Made by a program: the position numbers and the translations under genes. From the NCBI GenBank assembly GCA_903915955.1, contig CAIWUU010000079.1, positions 1 through 54,129 of the forward strand: a stretch of DNA of 54,129 bases, given 5' to 3'. The notes below the pieces were generated by a model that saw nothing but the letters and a program-made list of their open reading frames with translations, was not told the DNA's origin and searched no databases. This DNA comes from an uncultured Chlorobiaceae bacterium. GTDB taxonomy: Bacteria > Bacteroidota > Chlorobiia > Chlorobiales > Chlorobiaceae. Positions within the stretch are counted from its first letter, which is position 1. Every line of letters begins with the position of its first letter. Positions 8,030 through 16,727 of the stretch are shown piece by piece.

Positions 8030-8560
8030 ATGAGCACTTCAATCAAATCGTGGGCAACCCCTCTTGCGGTAGGGGCATTTACTATTTCCGCAGTCACCGG
8101 CCTCCTGATTTTTTTTGATATTGAAATCGGCCTGGTTGAACCAACACATAAATGGCTGAGCTGGTTTCTTGTCTGCGGTGTCGCTCTCCACGTCATCTCT
8201 AACTGGAAACAATTTACCTCCTATTTTTCAAAAAAGCCTGCTATCGGAATTATCGGAGCAGCGCTCATCGTCACTATTGCTGCCGTACTGCCAATATTCG
8301 GTGAAGAAGAGGAAAAAGAGAATCCGGCAAAGATGGCGGCATACGCTCTTGCATCATCCTCAATTGAGACTGTTGCCCTGGTTGTGAAAACCACACCGAT
8401 GGCTCTGGTTGAACAACTCGGAAAAAAGGGAATTGTTGTCAATGATCCAGCAGCAACTGTTGAACAGATCGCAAAAAGCAATGGAAAAGAGGCAAAAGAG
8501 GTTCTTGGTGACATTTTGGCCAGCACCAAGGGTACAGCAAAAAATGATGATAAAGATTAA
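8030..8560 (+). CDS. DUF4405 membrane protein
   Basis: The 176-residue protein has three predicted membrane segments (about 10-28, 41-58 and 70-90) and a charged C-terminal part of about 85 residues. The first two segments, with H40 (PTHKW) and H54 (ALHVISNWK), are the DUF4405 pattern, related to cytochrome b-type membrane helices, so haem binding by these histidines is possible but unproven. The soluble tail (AATVEQIAKSNGKEAKEVLGDIL) looks helical. The response-regulator gene starts 18 bases downstream, so it is likely cotranscribed and may be a target or accessory sensor of that system. Confidence 0.8.
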   Translation: MSTSIKSWATPLAVGAFTISAVTGLLIFFDIEIGLVEPTHKWLSWFLVCGVALHVISNWKQFTSYFSKKPAIGIIGAALIVTIAAVLPIFGEEEEKENPAKMAAYALASSSIETVALVVKTTPMALVEQLGKKGIVVNDPAATVEQIAKSNGKEAKEVLGDILASTKGTAKNDDKD

Positions 8561-8578
8561 CGTTTAACACGCAAGCGT

Positions 8579-9256
8579 ATGAGACTTCTCATTATTGAAG
8601 ATGAGCCAGGAATAGCCGGATTTCTGAAGGATGGACTTGAAGAAGAGTACTTTGCTGTGGACCTCGCTTATGACGGCAAAAGCGGACTGGATATGGCTCT
8701 GACCAACGACTATGATCTGCTTATCGTTGACTGGATGATTCCCGCCTTGAGCGGTATTGAGGTTTGCCGGCAGGTGCGCAAAGCCGGCAGCCTGGTACCA
8801 ATTCTCTTTCTCACGGCAAAAGATACCCTTGAAGATGTCGTCTTCGGCCTGGATGCCGGAGCGAATGATTACATAAAAAAGCCCTTTGAGTTTGAAGAGT
8901 TGCTGGCACGGATCAGAGTACAGCTCAGAGCGAAAAACAAGGCTGATGATTCATTAAGCGCCGGAAGCCTCAACATCAATCCGGCCACCCATCAGGTGTT
9001 CGCCGGTTCATGCGAAATAACCCTGACTCCAAAAGAGTTTGCCCTGCTGGAGTACCTGATTCGGAACAAAGACAGGGTATGTACCAGAAGCCGCATCATT
9101 GAACATGTCTGGGACATCCATTTTGACTCAGACACCTCGGTGATTGATGTCTATATCACCTTCTTGCGCAGGAAACTTGAAGCTGCCGGTTGCGGAAACC
9201 TTATCCAGACAATCCGGGGTGTTGGCTATATTGTCCGTGAACCCGGAATGTTATGA
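8579..9256 (+). CDS. OmpR/PhoB-family response regulator
   Basis: The 225-residue protein has an N-terminal receiver domain with the acidic pair in IIEDEP, the phosphoacceptor D51 (LLIVDWMIPALSG), T in LFLTAKD and the lysine in YIKKPFEF. A C-terminal winged helix follows (LTPKEFALLEYLIRN, then TSVIDVYITFLRRKLE and TIRGVGYIVRE). It overlaps the kinase gene by four bases (ATGA), which makes the two a cognate pair. The phased repeats upstream of the operon are a plausible binding site. Confidence 0.95.
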   Translation: MRLLIIEDEPGIAGFLKDGLEEEYFAVDLAYDGKSGLDMALTNDYDLLIVDWMIPALSGIEVCRQVRKAGSLVPILFLTAKDTLEDVVFGLDAGANDYIKKPFEFEELLARIRVQLRAKNKADDSLSAGSLNINPATHQVFAGSCEITLTPKEFALLEYLIRNKDRVCTRSRIIEHVWDIHFDSDTSVIDVYITFLRRKLEAAGCGNLIQTIRGVGYIVREPGML

Positions 9257-10719
9257 AAAAATCTCCTTTTAAAGGGCCGTCGGTGATGAGTTTGCGAAAC
9301 CGGATAGCATTCTACTACACCATAGCCACAGCCTTTTTAATTGCCATAGTCTTTACAACCATCTTCTTTATGGTTGAGAAAATCGTCTACAAACAATTCG
9401 ACGATCAATTAAAAAAAGAGATTTCAGAAATTTTTGCCGACTCAAATATATCCCCGAATAATTTTCAGGGATTTGATGACTTCAAGAATAATATTGATGC
9501 TGAGGAAGGAGGTAATGATAACGACCATGAAAGAAAACACAAGAATAACAAGCTGAAGGTTGATACCGAGTTTATCCAGCTTGTTAACACTAGCGGCGAG
9601 GTTATCAATAAATCTGCCAGCCTCTCATGGTGTATACTTGCATTTAATCCAAACCAGTCGGGAGCTTCCTACTTCAACAGCAACTTTGGAGGTTCAATGG
9701 TGCGGCAGGCTCAGGTGCCTCTTACCAATCAACAGGGTGTAACAGAGGGATATCTCATTATTGCCGTTCCCCTGAAAAATGCACTCATCGTTCTGCATGA
9801 CCTGCGCGACATTTTTCTCTTTTCATTTCCCGTTATACTTCTTCCGCTTTTTCTCCTCACACGCTCAATTGCCATCAAAAGTATCAGACCGATAGAAAAG
9901 GTTATTGCTACGGCTGAAAAAATGTCGCAAAGCAATCTTGACCAACGCATTCCCCTCCCTTTTCATCACGATGAATTATATCGATTGGCGGCAACCATCA
10001 ATGCCCTTTTTGACCGTATGCAGGATGCGTTTCAACGTGAAAAACACTTTACCGCAGATGCTTCGCACGAGTTGAAAACTCCACTTGCGGTGGTCAAGGG
10101 GACTCTGGAAGTGCTGATCCGCAAACCACGGGAACGAGAACATTACGAAACAAGAATTCAGTTCTGCCTCAAAGAGCTGAACCGGATGGCCGGTCTGATT
10201 GATCAGTTGCTGATGCTTGCCCGATACGAGAGTAACAAGATGACACCACACATTATGGTAACAGCTCTCTCTCCTCTTGTTGAAAATGTGGTAGAGCGCA
10301 TGATTCCGACAGCAAGGACAAAAGGCATTGCAATCACCGTCGATCGGGCAGACAACGCACACATTGCTGCCGACCCAGGAATGCTTGACATGATCCTCGA
10401 AAATATTATATCGAACGCCATCAAATACTCTTCATCCGGCTCCTCAATAGCAATAGAGGTTAAACAAAACGCAGACAACGTTATCTGCAGCATCAGCGAT
10501 CAGGGAATCGGCATCCCTGAAGAGATGCTGAATGCCATTTTTGAACGGTTTTATCGAGTCGATGAGTCAAGAAGCTCGAGTACCGGAGGGCTTGGGCTCG
10601 GGCTCTCTATTGTAAAAAAACTTGCCGATCTGCAGCAGATAAAAGTAACAGTAACAAGCGCGACAAACAGGGGAACAACATTTACCCTCACCTGCCCAGC
10701 AGCTCATAACATCTGCTAA
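9253..10719 (+). CDS. Membrane sensor histidine kinase
   Basis: This 488-residue kinase has membrane segments at about 20-41 and 186-205 flanking a periplasmic sensor of about 145 residues. A HAMP linker follows (about 203-255), then a HisKA domain with H272 in FTADASHELKTPL, and an ATPase domain with N, G1 (DQGIGIPEE), F (FERFYRVD) and G2 (GGLGLGLSIV) boxes. The sensor has an acidic, charged patch at about 81-97 (IDAEEGGNDNDHERKH) that could bind a cation; this is inference. It overlaps the regulator gene by four bases. An internal ATG at M12 is an alternative start. Confidence 0.94.
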   Translation: MKKSPFKGPSVMSLRNRIAFYYTIATAFLIAIVFTTIFFMVEKIVYKQFDDQLKKEISEIFADSNISPNNFQGFDDFKNNIDAEEGGNDNDHERKHKNNKLKVDTEFIQLVNTSGEVINKSASLSWCILAFNPNQSGASYFNSNFGGSMVRQAQVPLTNQQGVTEGYLIIAVPLKNALIVLHDLRDIFLFSFPVILLPLFLLTRSIAIKSIRPIEKVIATAEKMSQSNLDQRIPLPFHHDELYRLAATINALFDRMQDAFQREKHFTADASHELKTPLAVVKGTLEVLIRKPREREHYETRIQFCLKELNRMAGLIDQLLMLARYESNKMTPHIMVTALSPLVENVVERMIPTARTKGIAITVDRADNAHIAADPGMLDMILENIISNAIKYSSSGSSIAIEVKQNADNVICSISDQGIGIPEEMLNAIFERFYRVDESRSSSTGGLGLGLSIVKKLADLQQIKVTVTSATNRGTTFTLTCPAAHNIC

Positions 10720-10734
10720 GTCACCCTCTTCGCA

Positions 10735-11667
10735 CTACAACATCACCCAGTAGTGCTCACCATTATGCTCAACACGACTGAAGCGACCAGTTGCGAACAA
10801 TGTCTGCATGATATCATCCACCGTCGTGCTCTCTGCGGCAAAACGGTCAGCAATAGCCTTCTGCAACTCTCGCTGCTGCACAGGATGGCGGGAGACAATG
10901 GCGGTAATAGCCTCAAGCAGGTCGGGAGCACTGCGAAGATCCATATTGCCTTTAAGCGGGTTGACAACCATTGCAACCTCCGACAGGATAGCTATAGCCT
11001 GTTCAAGACGCTCATCTGATGGAAGCCTGATCTCCTGTTCCGGAGCGGGCCTGGTTGGCAGTACAAGATGCACCATATCTGGATTGATCTGCCGAAGCAC
11101 TCTTGCGAGATCATGAAGAGCTTCGTCAGTATCATTAATACCGCCAAGCAACATCACCTCAATCCAGAGCCTCCCTTGATACTCATGGCGAAAAGCCACA
11201 AGCCCGTCAACATGCTGCTGAAACGTCAATCCCGAGGCTGGCCGATCAATCTTGTTATGGAGCGCCTCCGACCCGGCATTAAGCGACGGGAGCACGGCAT
11301 CTGCCTGAAGCAGCTCCTCACGAACTTCAGGAAGATAAAGCAGCGACCCGTTGGTAATAACGGCAACTGGAACAGTGGTGATCTTTTTCACTTCAGCGAT
11401 AAGCCAGCCAATTCCCTTGTAAAGCATGGTTTCACCGGAACCGACAAAGGTGATCCAGTCGAGATTCCTGTTGACCTTCAATGCCTGACGAATCTCCTCC
11501 AGAATATCTTCACGGGGGAAAAACTCCTGCCGCTCGGTAACAAAGCTCCTTGTCTTGCCCAACTGGCAGTAGAGACAGTTCCATGTGCAACTTTTGGCAG
11601 GAAGCAGGTCGACTCCGAGCGATTGGCCGAGCCGTTTTGAGGATATCGGACCAAAAACATATTTCAT
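10735..11667 (-). CDS. Radical SAM protein (COG0731-like)
   Basis: With the ATG at 11667 the product has about 310 residues and begins KYVFGPISSKRLGQSLG, the usual start of this radical SAM subgroup. The iron-sulfur cysteines are C27, C31 and C34 (CTWNCLYC), and VGSGETMLYKG and TNGSLL are SAM-binding segments. The C-terminal 80 residues look like a winged-helix extension. The substrate is unknown. It starts four bases after the PucC-family stop; an in-frame ATG at 11679 would overlap that stop by eight bases. Tight coupling suggests one transcription unit with the carrier gene. Confidence 0.85.
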   Translation of the reverse strand: MKYVFGPISSKRLGQSLGVDLLPAKSCTWNCLYCQLGKTRSFVTERQEFFPREDILEEIRQALKVNRNLDWITFVGSGETMLYKGIGWLIAEVKKITTVPVAVITNGSLLYLPEVREELLQADAVLPSLNAGSEALHNKIDRPASGLTFQQHVDGLVAFRHEYQGRLWIEVMLLGGINDTDEALHDLARVLRQINPDMVHLVLPTRPAPEQEIRLPSDERLEQAIAILSEVAMVVNPLKGNMDLRSAPDLLEAITAIVSRHPVQQRELQKAIADRFAAESTTVDDIMQTLFATGRFSRVEHNGEHYWVML

Positions 11668-11671
11668 AACA

Positions 11672-13018
11672 TCACTCATTATGGGCAAGAGCAAGCTCCG
11701 CCATTTTTGCCTCACTTTCAGCCTCAAAGGCTTCCTTTGAAATGTGCGAAATCATGAGGCTTGCAATGGTAAATGCCAAAATTTCCATCACAAAAATTGC
11801 CACATAAGCCCAGACGTACTCTCCTGTAAAGTAATAGACCAGATCAATAATAACACCTGCACCAAGATGGCCAATAAAAATGGCAAGGCTCTGCGCCGTA
11901 CCCCAGAGGCCAATATAAACACCACTGCGCCCCGCCGTCATCGACATCATCATGGAGATATTGGCCACACTTGATGCGCCAAGGCCGATTCCTGTCACCA
12001 CCAGAGCAATGCGCAGGAACTCAACATCACGGATAAAAGCAGCCACAATCAACAAAGCAAAACCGAGGATGCAGAAAATATTCCCAATGAGCGCGCCACG
12101 TTTCTGGCCTATCCGGCTGAGCAAAAAACCGGTAATGAGCATGAAAATAAGCTGGGTGCCACCCATGGTCGGCCTGAACAGTTTTGTAGTTGTGCCAACC
12201 GACATACCAAAAACATGGGCACCAAAAGGATCCATCACAATTTCATTGGCAAAGAGCGCAAAAATCGAAATGAAAATATATGAAGCAAACAACAGGGTTT
12301 TCGGCGATGAAGAGAGAAGCTGGATTGATTGCGAAAATGAGAGGGAGTGCTTGCTCTTCCCCTCTTTAACTTCAGCATTGCGCTGCTCAACGCCAACCAC
12401 GGAAACAAGGCCGATACCAAGCGCCGCAAGACCTCCGATTTCAGCCACCGTTATCAGGCGCTCAGGGGTAAAGACATCAAGAAAAGAGCCAACAATACGG
12501 GTGGAGACAATGGTGGTGAGCACCATCAGCGTCCAGCTCGCACCGGTCACCTTGCCAATATTTTCCTCTCCAACCGTATCGGCCAGCAAGGCATAATAGG
12601 CGGTTGTGGCAACCTGAAGACCAAAGCCGAAAACAAGAAAAATAATCGAAAGCTTCAGAAGCCCGATATCCCTCATCATGGCAGGAAGCATCTCGGAAAA
12701 GGTAATACCTCCAACCCTCACCTCATAAGCTGCGCCCGGAGCCAGCATGAAAGAGAAGACACAGCAGAGAAGACCAAGCAGAATGTAAGGAGTGCGCTTC
12801 AGACCGAAAATCTGCGACCGATCCGAAAGGTTGCCCACCCAGACCTTGACACCGAAAATAGCCAGCAACTCTTTGAGACTGATCAAACCAAAAACAATGG
12901 TCGCAGAGATGCGAAGCTCGGTGGTCATGACCCGGTTGAGGGTATCGAGCAGAAAGCCGAGCATGATACCGAAACCCGTCTGGAAAAGGGAGAGGCGGAT
13001 CAGGTTGATTCTCTTCAT
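11672..13018 (-). CDS. PucC/LhaA-family membrane carrier
   Basis: The 448-residue protein is polytopic (about 12 segments) and has PucC-family features: RLSLFQTGFGIMLGFLLDTLNRVM at the start, the loop VWVGNLSDRS, and RTPYILLG. PucC/LhaA proteins of the major facilitator superfamily take part in assembly of light-harvesting complexes and bacteriochlorophyll delivery in phototrophs. That is consistent with a green sulfur bacterium, where a chlorosome or pigment-handling role would be expected. The exact ligand is unknown. It is read together with the downstream radical SAM gene; RecD2 is the upstream neighbour. Confidence 0.85.
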   Translation of the reverse strand: MKRINLIRLSLFQTGFGIMLGFLLDTLNRVMTTELRISATIVFGLISLKELLAIFGVKVWVGNLSDRSQIFGLKRTPYILLGLLCCVFSFMLAPGAAYEVRVGGITFSEMLPAMMRDIGLLKLSIIFLVFGFGLQVATTAYYALLADTVGEENIGKVTGASWTLMVLTTIVSTRIVGSFLDVFTPERLITVAEIGGLAALGIGLVSVVGVEQRNAEVKEGKSKHSLSFSQSIQLLSSSPKTLLFASYIFISIFALFANEIVMDPFGAHVFGMSVGTTTKLFRPTMGGTQLIFMLITGFLLSRIGQKRGALIGNIFCILGFALLIVAAFIRDVEFLRIALVVTGIGLGASSVANISMMMSMTAGRSGVYIGLWGTAQSLAIFIGHLGAGVIIDLVYYFTGEYVWAYVAIFVMEILAFTIASLMISHISKEAFEAESEAKMAELALAHNE

Positions 13019-13099
13019 AACAGCAATAATATGGTTAGTCCCGGTCTACATCTTTGTATGCTACACAACGTGGCGGGAAATATAACAAAAAAGCAATGA

Positions 13100-15316
13100 T
13101 CAATCCCGGAGGTTATCCTCCCCTCCACCTGAAATCATTGCCGCCAGACCTGTCATTCTCTGCGAAGAGCGCTTGTTGCCGACAGCGGTAGAGAGTGCTT
13201 TTGGGTCGCCGATAATCATCACCAGTTTTTTTGCCCTTGTCACCGCAGTGTAAACGAGGTTCCGCTCAAGCATTGAAAAGTGCTGCATGGAGAGCGGTAT
13301 CACCACTGCCGGATACTCCGACCCCTGACTTTTATGAATGGTAATGGCATAGGCCAGCGCAATCTCTTCCAGCTCGCCGAACTCATAGAGCACCTCTCGG
13401 CCATCATAAAGCACACTGATGGTATTCTCCTCCTCGTCAACAACGGCAATACGCCCGATATCTCCGTTGAAGACCTCCTTGTCGTAATTATTGACCATTT
13501 GAATCACCTTGTCCCCTTCAGCATAGGTGGTTTCATAACGGACAATTTTACGACTGGGATGCGGGTTCAGCCGCTCCTGCAGGAGGGTGTTCAGGGCCCT
13601 GGTTCCAAGCGGCCCTTTGTTCATAGGAGTAAGCACCTGAATATCGCGGTGAGGATCCATATTGAAGCGATCAGGAATACGTTCAGCGACCACCAGCAGA
13701 AGCCTCCGCTGAATATCTGCCGTGCTTTCGGATGGAACCACGTAAAAGTCGGAGAGTTCCGCACCTTCACCCGAAGGATAAGAGGGAAGAGAGAACTCAC
13801 CCCGGTTGATACGGTGCGCATTGACAATAATCATTGAACTTTCAGCCTGCCGGAAAATTTCGGTCAGGCGAACCACCGCAAGAACTCCGGAATTGATCAT
13901 GTCGGCCAGCACAAAACCCGGGCCAACCGGAGGAAGCTGATCAACATCTCCAGCAAAGATAAGCACTGCGCGGCTGGAGATCGCTGCCAGCAGACGATTC
14001 ATCAGCACCACATCAATCATGGAGGCCTCATCAACAATAACAAGATCAGCTTCAAGCGGGCAGGAGCTGCCGCGCCTGAAGTCGCGGAGAAAGGGGTCAA
14101 ACTCAAGCAGACGGTGGATGGTTTTCGCCTCCATGCCGGTCGCCTCCGAAAGCCTCTTGGCCGCCCTCCCGGTGGGGGCACAAAGAAGCACTTTCAGCTC
14201 CTCCCTCTCAAGAATGTTCAGAATGGTGTTGATAATGGTCGTCTTACCCACGCCAGGCCCGCCGGTAATAACCATAAACTTGCTCGACAGCGCAAGCGCC
14301 ACTGCGCTGCGCTGCGACTCCGACAACTCAATGGCGGATTGCTTTTCCGCCTCAGGAATTACCTTTGCCGGATCAAGATTTTTCCATGGAAGTACCCCCT
14401 GCATGATACGGCGGATACTCGTCGCAACCCCCGTCTCGGCACGAAAGAGCGAGACAAGATAGTAGCTTTTTTCGCCCTCAACCTCAACCGCAATAACAGT
14501 ACCAATGGAGAGTTCCTGCAGGAGCGCCTCTACAAGAACCCTCTCGGGAATAGTCAACAGCCTCCTGCAGGCAGCAAGCAAGATCGGCTCAGGAACACGG
14601 CAATGCCCCTCAAGTGAAAGCTCTTGAAGCGTATACCCGATACCCGCACGAGCCCGCAATGGCGAATCCATGGGTATGCCGATATTTCGGGCAATCTGGT
14701 CGGCACTCTTGAAGCCGATGCCCGGTATATCGTGAATAAGCCGATAGGGATTGGCGCTCACCACCGCCACAGCCTCATCACCATAAGCACGATAAATCCG
14801 CACCATCCGCGCCGTACTCACCCCATGCGACTGCAGAAAAAGCATGATTTTTTTGACCGCCTTCTGCTCCGCCCACCCTGCAATAATTTGCTGCAACCGT
14901 TTTTTGCCAATACCGGGAAGCTCCCGCAGCTTTTCAGGATAATCCTCAATAACCGTAAAAACCTCCATCCCGTAAGCCAGCACAAGCACTTTTGCCAGAT
15001 GAGGACCAACACCCTTTACCATGCCGGAGGAGAGATATCTCGCGATTCCCTCAAGCGTATCGGGCGGAATAACCCCGATATGGCGCGCCTTGAACTGAAT
15101 ACCCCAGTTCTTGTCGTTATGCCAGCAGCCAACCGCTTCAATATGCTGACCAATGGTGACGGCGGCAACACACCCTACAACCGTCAACGAATCCCGCTCC
15201 CCTTTTCTGAGTAGACGGAGCACTGAAAAGCCCGAAGATTCGCTGAAAAAGCTCACCTTATCAACGACACCGGTAATGCGTTCCTCTCCGGGAGCAACAG
15301 ATATGCTCTGATCCAT
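13100..15316 (-). CDS. recD2: RecD2-type 5'-3' DNA helicase
   Basis: RecD2 is a superfamily 1B helicase found in bacteria independent of RecBC. The 738-residue protein has the long N-terminal region with helix-hairpin-helix repeats (RELPGIGKKRLQ and HDIPGIGFKSADQIA) that separates RecD2 from RecD. The helicase core follows: Walker A GGPGVGKTT at about 352-360, VIVDEASMID, GDVDQLPPVGPG, LTEIFRQ and the C-terminal AYAITIHKSQGSEYPAVVIPL and VYTAVTRAKK. The ATG at 15316 is preferred to a longer open frame to 15385 because the preceding residues resemble no family start, although no strong ribosome-binding site is seen. Confidence 0.93.
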   Translation of the reverse strand: MDQSISVAPGEERITGVVDKVSFFSESSGFSVLRLLRKGERDSLTVVGCVAAVTIGQHIEAVGCWHNDKNWGIQFKARHIGVIPPDTLEGIARYLSSGMVKGVGPHLAKVLVLAYGMEVFTVIEDYPEKLRELPGIGKKRLQQIIAGWAEQKAVKKIMLFLQSHGVSTARMVRIYRAYGDEAVAVVSANPYRLIHDIPGIGFKSADQIARNIGIPMDSPLRARAGIGYTLQELSLEGHCRVPEPILLAACRRLLTIPERVLVEALLQELSIGTVIAVEVEGEKSYYLVSLFRAETGVATSIRRIMQGVLPWKNLDPAKVIPEAEKQSAIELSESQRSAVALALSSKFMVITGGPGVGKTTIINTILNILEREELKVLLCAPTGRAAKRLSEATGMEAKTIHRLLEFDPFLRDFRRGSSCPLEADLVIVDEASMIDVVLMNRLLAAISSRAVLIFAGDVDQLPPVGPGFVLADMINSGVLAVVRLTEIFRQAESSMIIVNAHRINRGEFSLPSYPSGEGAELSDFYVVPSESTADIQRRLLLVVAERIPDRFNMDPHRDIQVLTPMNKGPLGTRALNTLLQERLNPHPSRKIVRYETTYAEGDKVIQMVNNYDKEVFNGDIGRIAVVDEEENTISVLYDGREVLYEFGELEEIALAYAITIHKSQGSEYPAVVIPLSMQHFSMLERNLVYTAVTRAKKLVMIIGDPKALSTAVGNKRSSQRMTGLAAMISGGGEDNLRD

Positions 15317-15655
15317 GAAATGCGCGGGGTTACATGATAATTTCCAGGCTCTATGGTGAGAGGTTACCAAGTTAATCAGAGACAAACAAGCCTCTGTTCC
15401 TGATAATCATCCTATGAACCATGTATTAGCTCAAATGGTGTTCAATCTGTACAAATCAAGCAATGAAAAGATAAGGTTATATACTTCTCCACTGGCGAGA
15501 AAAGGAATTTCGACATACGTTTGTATATTACCTATTGAATTGGTAGTACGTGATGGATAAGCTGTTTTCACTACTTGAAACAAAGCAATAGCGCACCTTT
15601 CCTGAGAGTAAAAACTAAAAATATAGGGCTGATAAATCAAATAATTTAAAGAGCA
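15317..15655. other. Non-coding gap between recD2 and the DUF3365 gene
   Basis: This 339-bp AT-rich gap holds the divergent promoters of recD2 and the DUF3365 gene. Two short open frames overlap in it: a 48-codon frame on the forward strand (ATG at 15414) and a 69-codon frame on the reverse strand (15431-15640). Neither has a recognisable motif or a clear ribosome-binding site, so neither is called. No insertion-sequence end or strong hairpin was noticed. Confidence 0.6.
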
Positions 15656-16243
15656 ATGAAAGCAGTATTAGTTATCGCATTAACTCTTTTTCCTTTAACA
15701 ACATACGCAAATGTTGACAATAAAGGAACAGACCAACAGCTCTCAGAATTAATGAAAAGCACAAAAGAGGTCGTTGACCCTATGCCAGTAAAACTTAAGG
15801 CCCTTCTTACGGATGAAATAACAAATAATGGGCCGGTAAAAGCTATAGAGATGTGCCGTGTCAAAGCTCCGACAATGGCAAAGGCTCTCAGTGAAAAAAC
15901 AGGTTGGAGTATCAAAAGAGTCAGCATAAAGAACAGAAACCCAGAGGGAAAAACGGACAAATGGGAAGAAAAAACAATGACCGGCTTTGAGCGACAGTTG
16001 GCAGGTAACATCGATGCCGTAATGGAACAAGGTGAGATTGTTACTATAAAAAACAAGCAATATTTCAGGTATGCCAAAGGTTTAAAAACAACCAAAGAGT
16101 GCTCAATGTGTCATGGCAAAGATGAAAACATTACAACAGAACTCAAAGAGAAGCTGAAAGAGATATACCCTGATGACTTGGCAAAAGGGTATGACGTAAA
16201 CCAAGTCAGGGGAATTATCTCAGTGATAAGACCAATCAATTAA
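15656..16243 (+). CDS. Secreted DUF3365 (Tll0287-like) haem protein
   Basis: The 195-residue product begins with a signal peptide (MKAVLVIALTLFPLTTYA) and carries one c-type haem motif, CSMCHG, with C149, C152 and H153. The surrounding pattern (a helical N-terminal half, GPVKAIEMCRVKAP, SIKRVSIKNRNPEGKTD, then YFRYAKGLKTTKECSMCHG and GYDVNQVRGIISV) fits DUF3365, a PAS-like haem-binding fold first described in the cyanobacterial Tll0287 protein. A periplasmic redox sensing or electron-transfer role is likely; the partner is unknown. The gene stands alone. Confidence 0.85.
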   Translation: MKAVLVIALTLFPLTTYANVDNKGTDQQLSELMKSTKEVVDPMPVKLKALLTDEITNNGPVKAIEMCRVKAPTMAKALSEKTGWSIKRVSIKNRNPEGKTDKWEEKTMTGFERQLAGNIDAVMEQGEIVTIKNKQYFRYAKGLKTTKECSMCHGKDENITTELKEKLKEIYPDDLAKGYDVNQVRGIISVIRPIN

Positions 16244-16265
16244 ATTGACCAATAATCCTCTTCGT

Positions 16266-16318
16266 TTCCCCTTACACTCGCAATATGCCTAAATGATGCG
16301 AACTATTGGTGAGGGGAA
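16266..16318. other. Two-tier hairpin in convergent gap
   Basis: A 10-bp outer stem pairs TTCCCCTTAC (16266-16275) with GTGAGGGGAA (16309-16318) with one G-U pair. An inner 5-bp stem pairs TCGCA (16278-16282) with TGCGA (16297-16301). There is no T run on either side, so it is not a standard terminator. It lies between the ends of the DUF3365 gene and the Gdx/SugE-type gene. It may be a factor-dependent terminator, an RNA end or a repeat element. Confidence 0.5.
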
Positions 16319-16385
16319 CAACACTTGCTTTTCCAGCGAACTTTAGAACATCTTCACATTTCACACGGCGGAGGAATAACCGTGC

Positions 16386-16727
16386 TTACGGCTGACTCCC
16401 GCCAGAAAACAGCTTGAGACCAATAACCCCCGCCAGAATCAGCAAAAGGCAGAGAATCCGCGCAAGATCACGTGGTTCATCAAACAAAATCATACCAAAG
16501 ATGGCTACCCCGGTAGCGCCAATACCTGTCCAGACAGCATAAGCTGTACCGACCGGAATGGTTTTCATCGCCAGTGAGAGAAGCCAGAAGCTGGAAACCA
16601 TAGCAACAGCAGTCAACATTGAAGGTACCGGCCGTGTAAAGCCTTCGGTGTATTTTATGCCTACCGCCCAACCGCACTCCAGACAACCGGCAATAATCAG
16701 ATAAATCCATGAGATGGACATCGCCAT
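16386..16727 (-). CDS. sugE: Small multidrug resistance protein, SugE/Gdx type
   Basis: The 113-residue protein has four membrane segments and the key membrane glutamate of SMR transporters at E17 (CLECGW). The sequence [12 protein letters not shown] and the block [17 protein letters not shown] are the SugE/Gdx subtype signature; Gdx proteins export guanidinium. Its ATG overlaps the stop of the upstream oxidoreductase by one base (TAATG), so translation is coupled. No guanidine riboswitch was recognised upstream, which is expected because the upstream DNA is the coupled gene. Confidence 0.9.
   Translation of the reverse strand: MAMSISWIYLIIAGCLECGWAVGIKYTEGFTRPVPSMLTAVAMVSSFWLLSLAMKTIPVGTAYAVWTGIGATGVAIFGMILFDEPRDLARILCLLLILAGVIGLKLFSGGSQP

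Noticed and set aside
15431-15640. 69-codon reverse ORF in the recD2 upstream gap
   Set aside because: No motif or ribosome-binding site; it overlaps another short open frame on the opposite strand.
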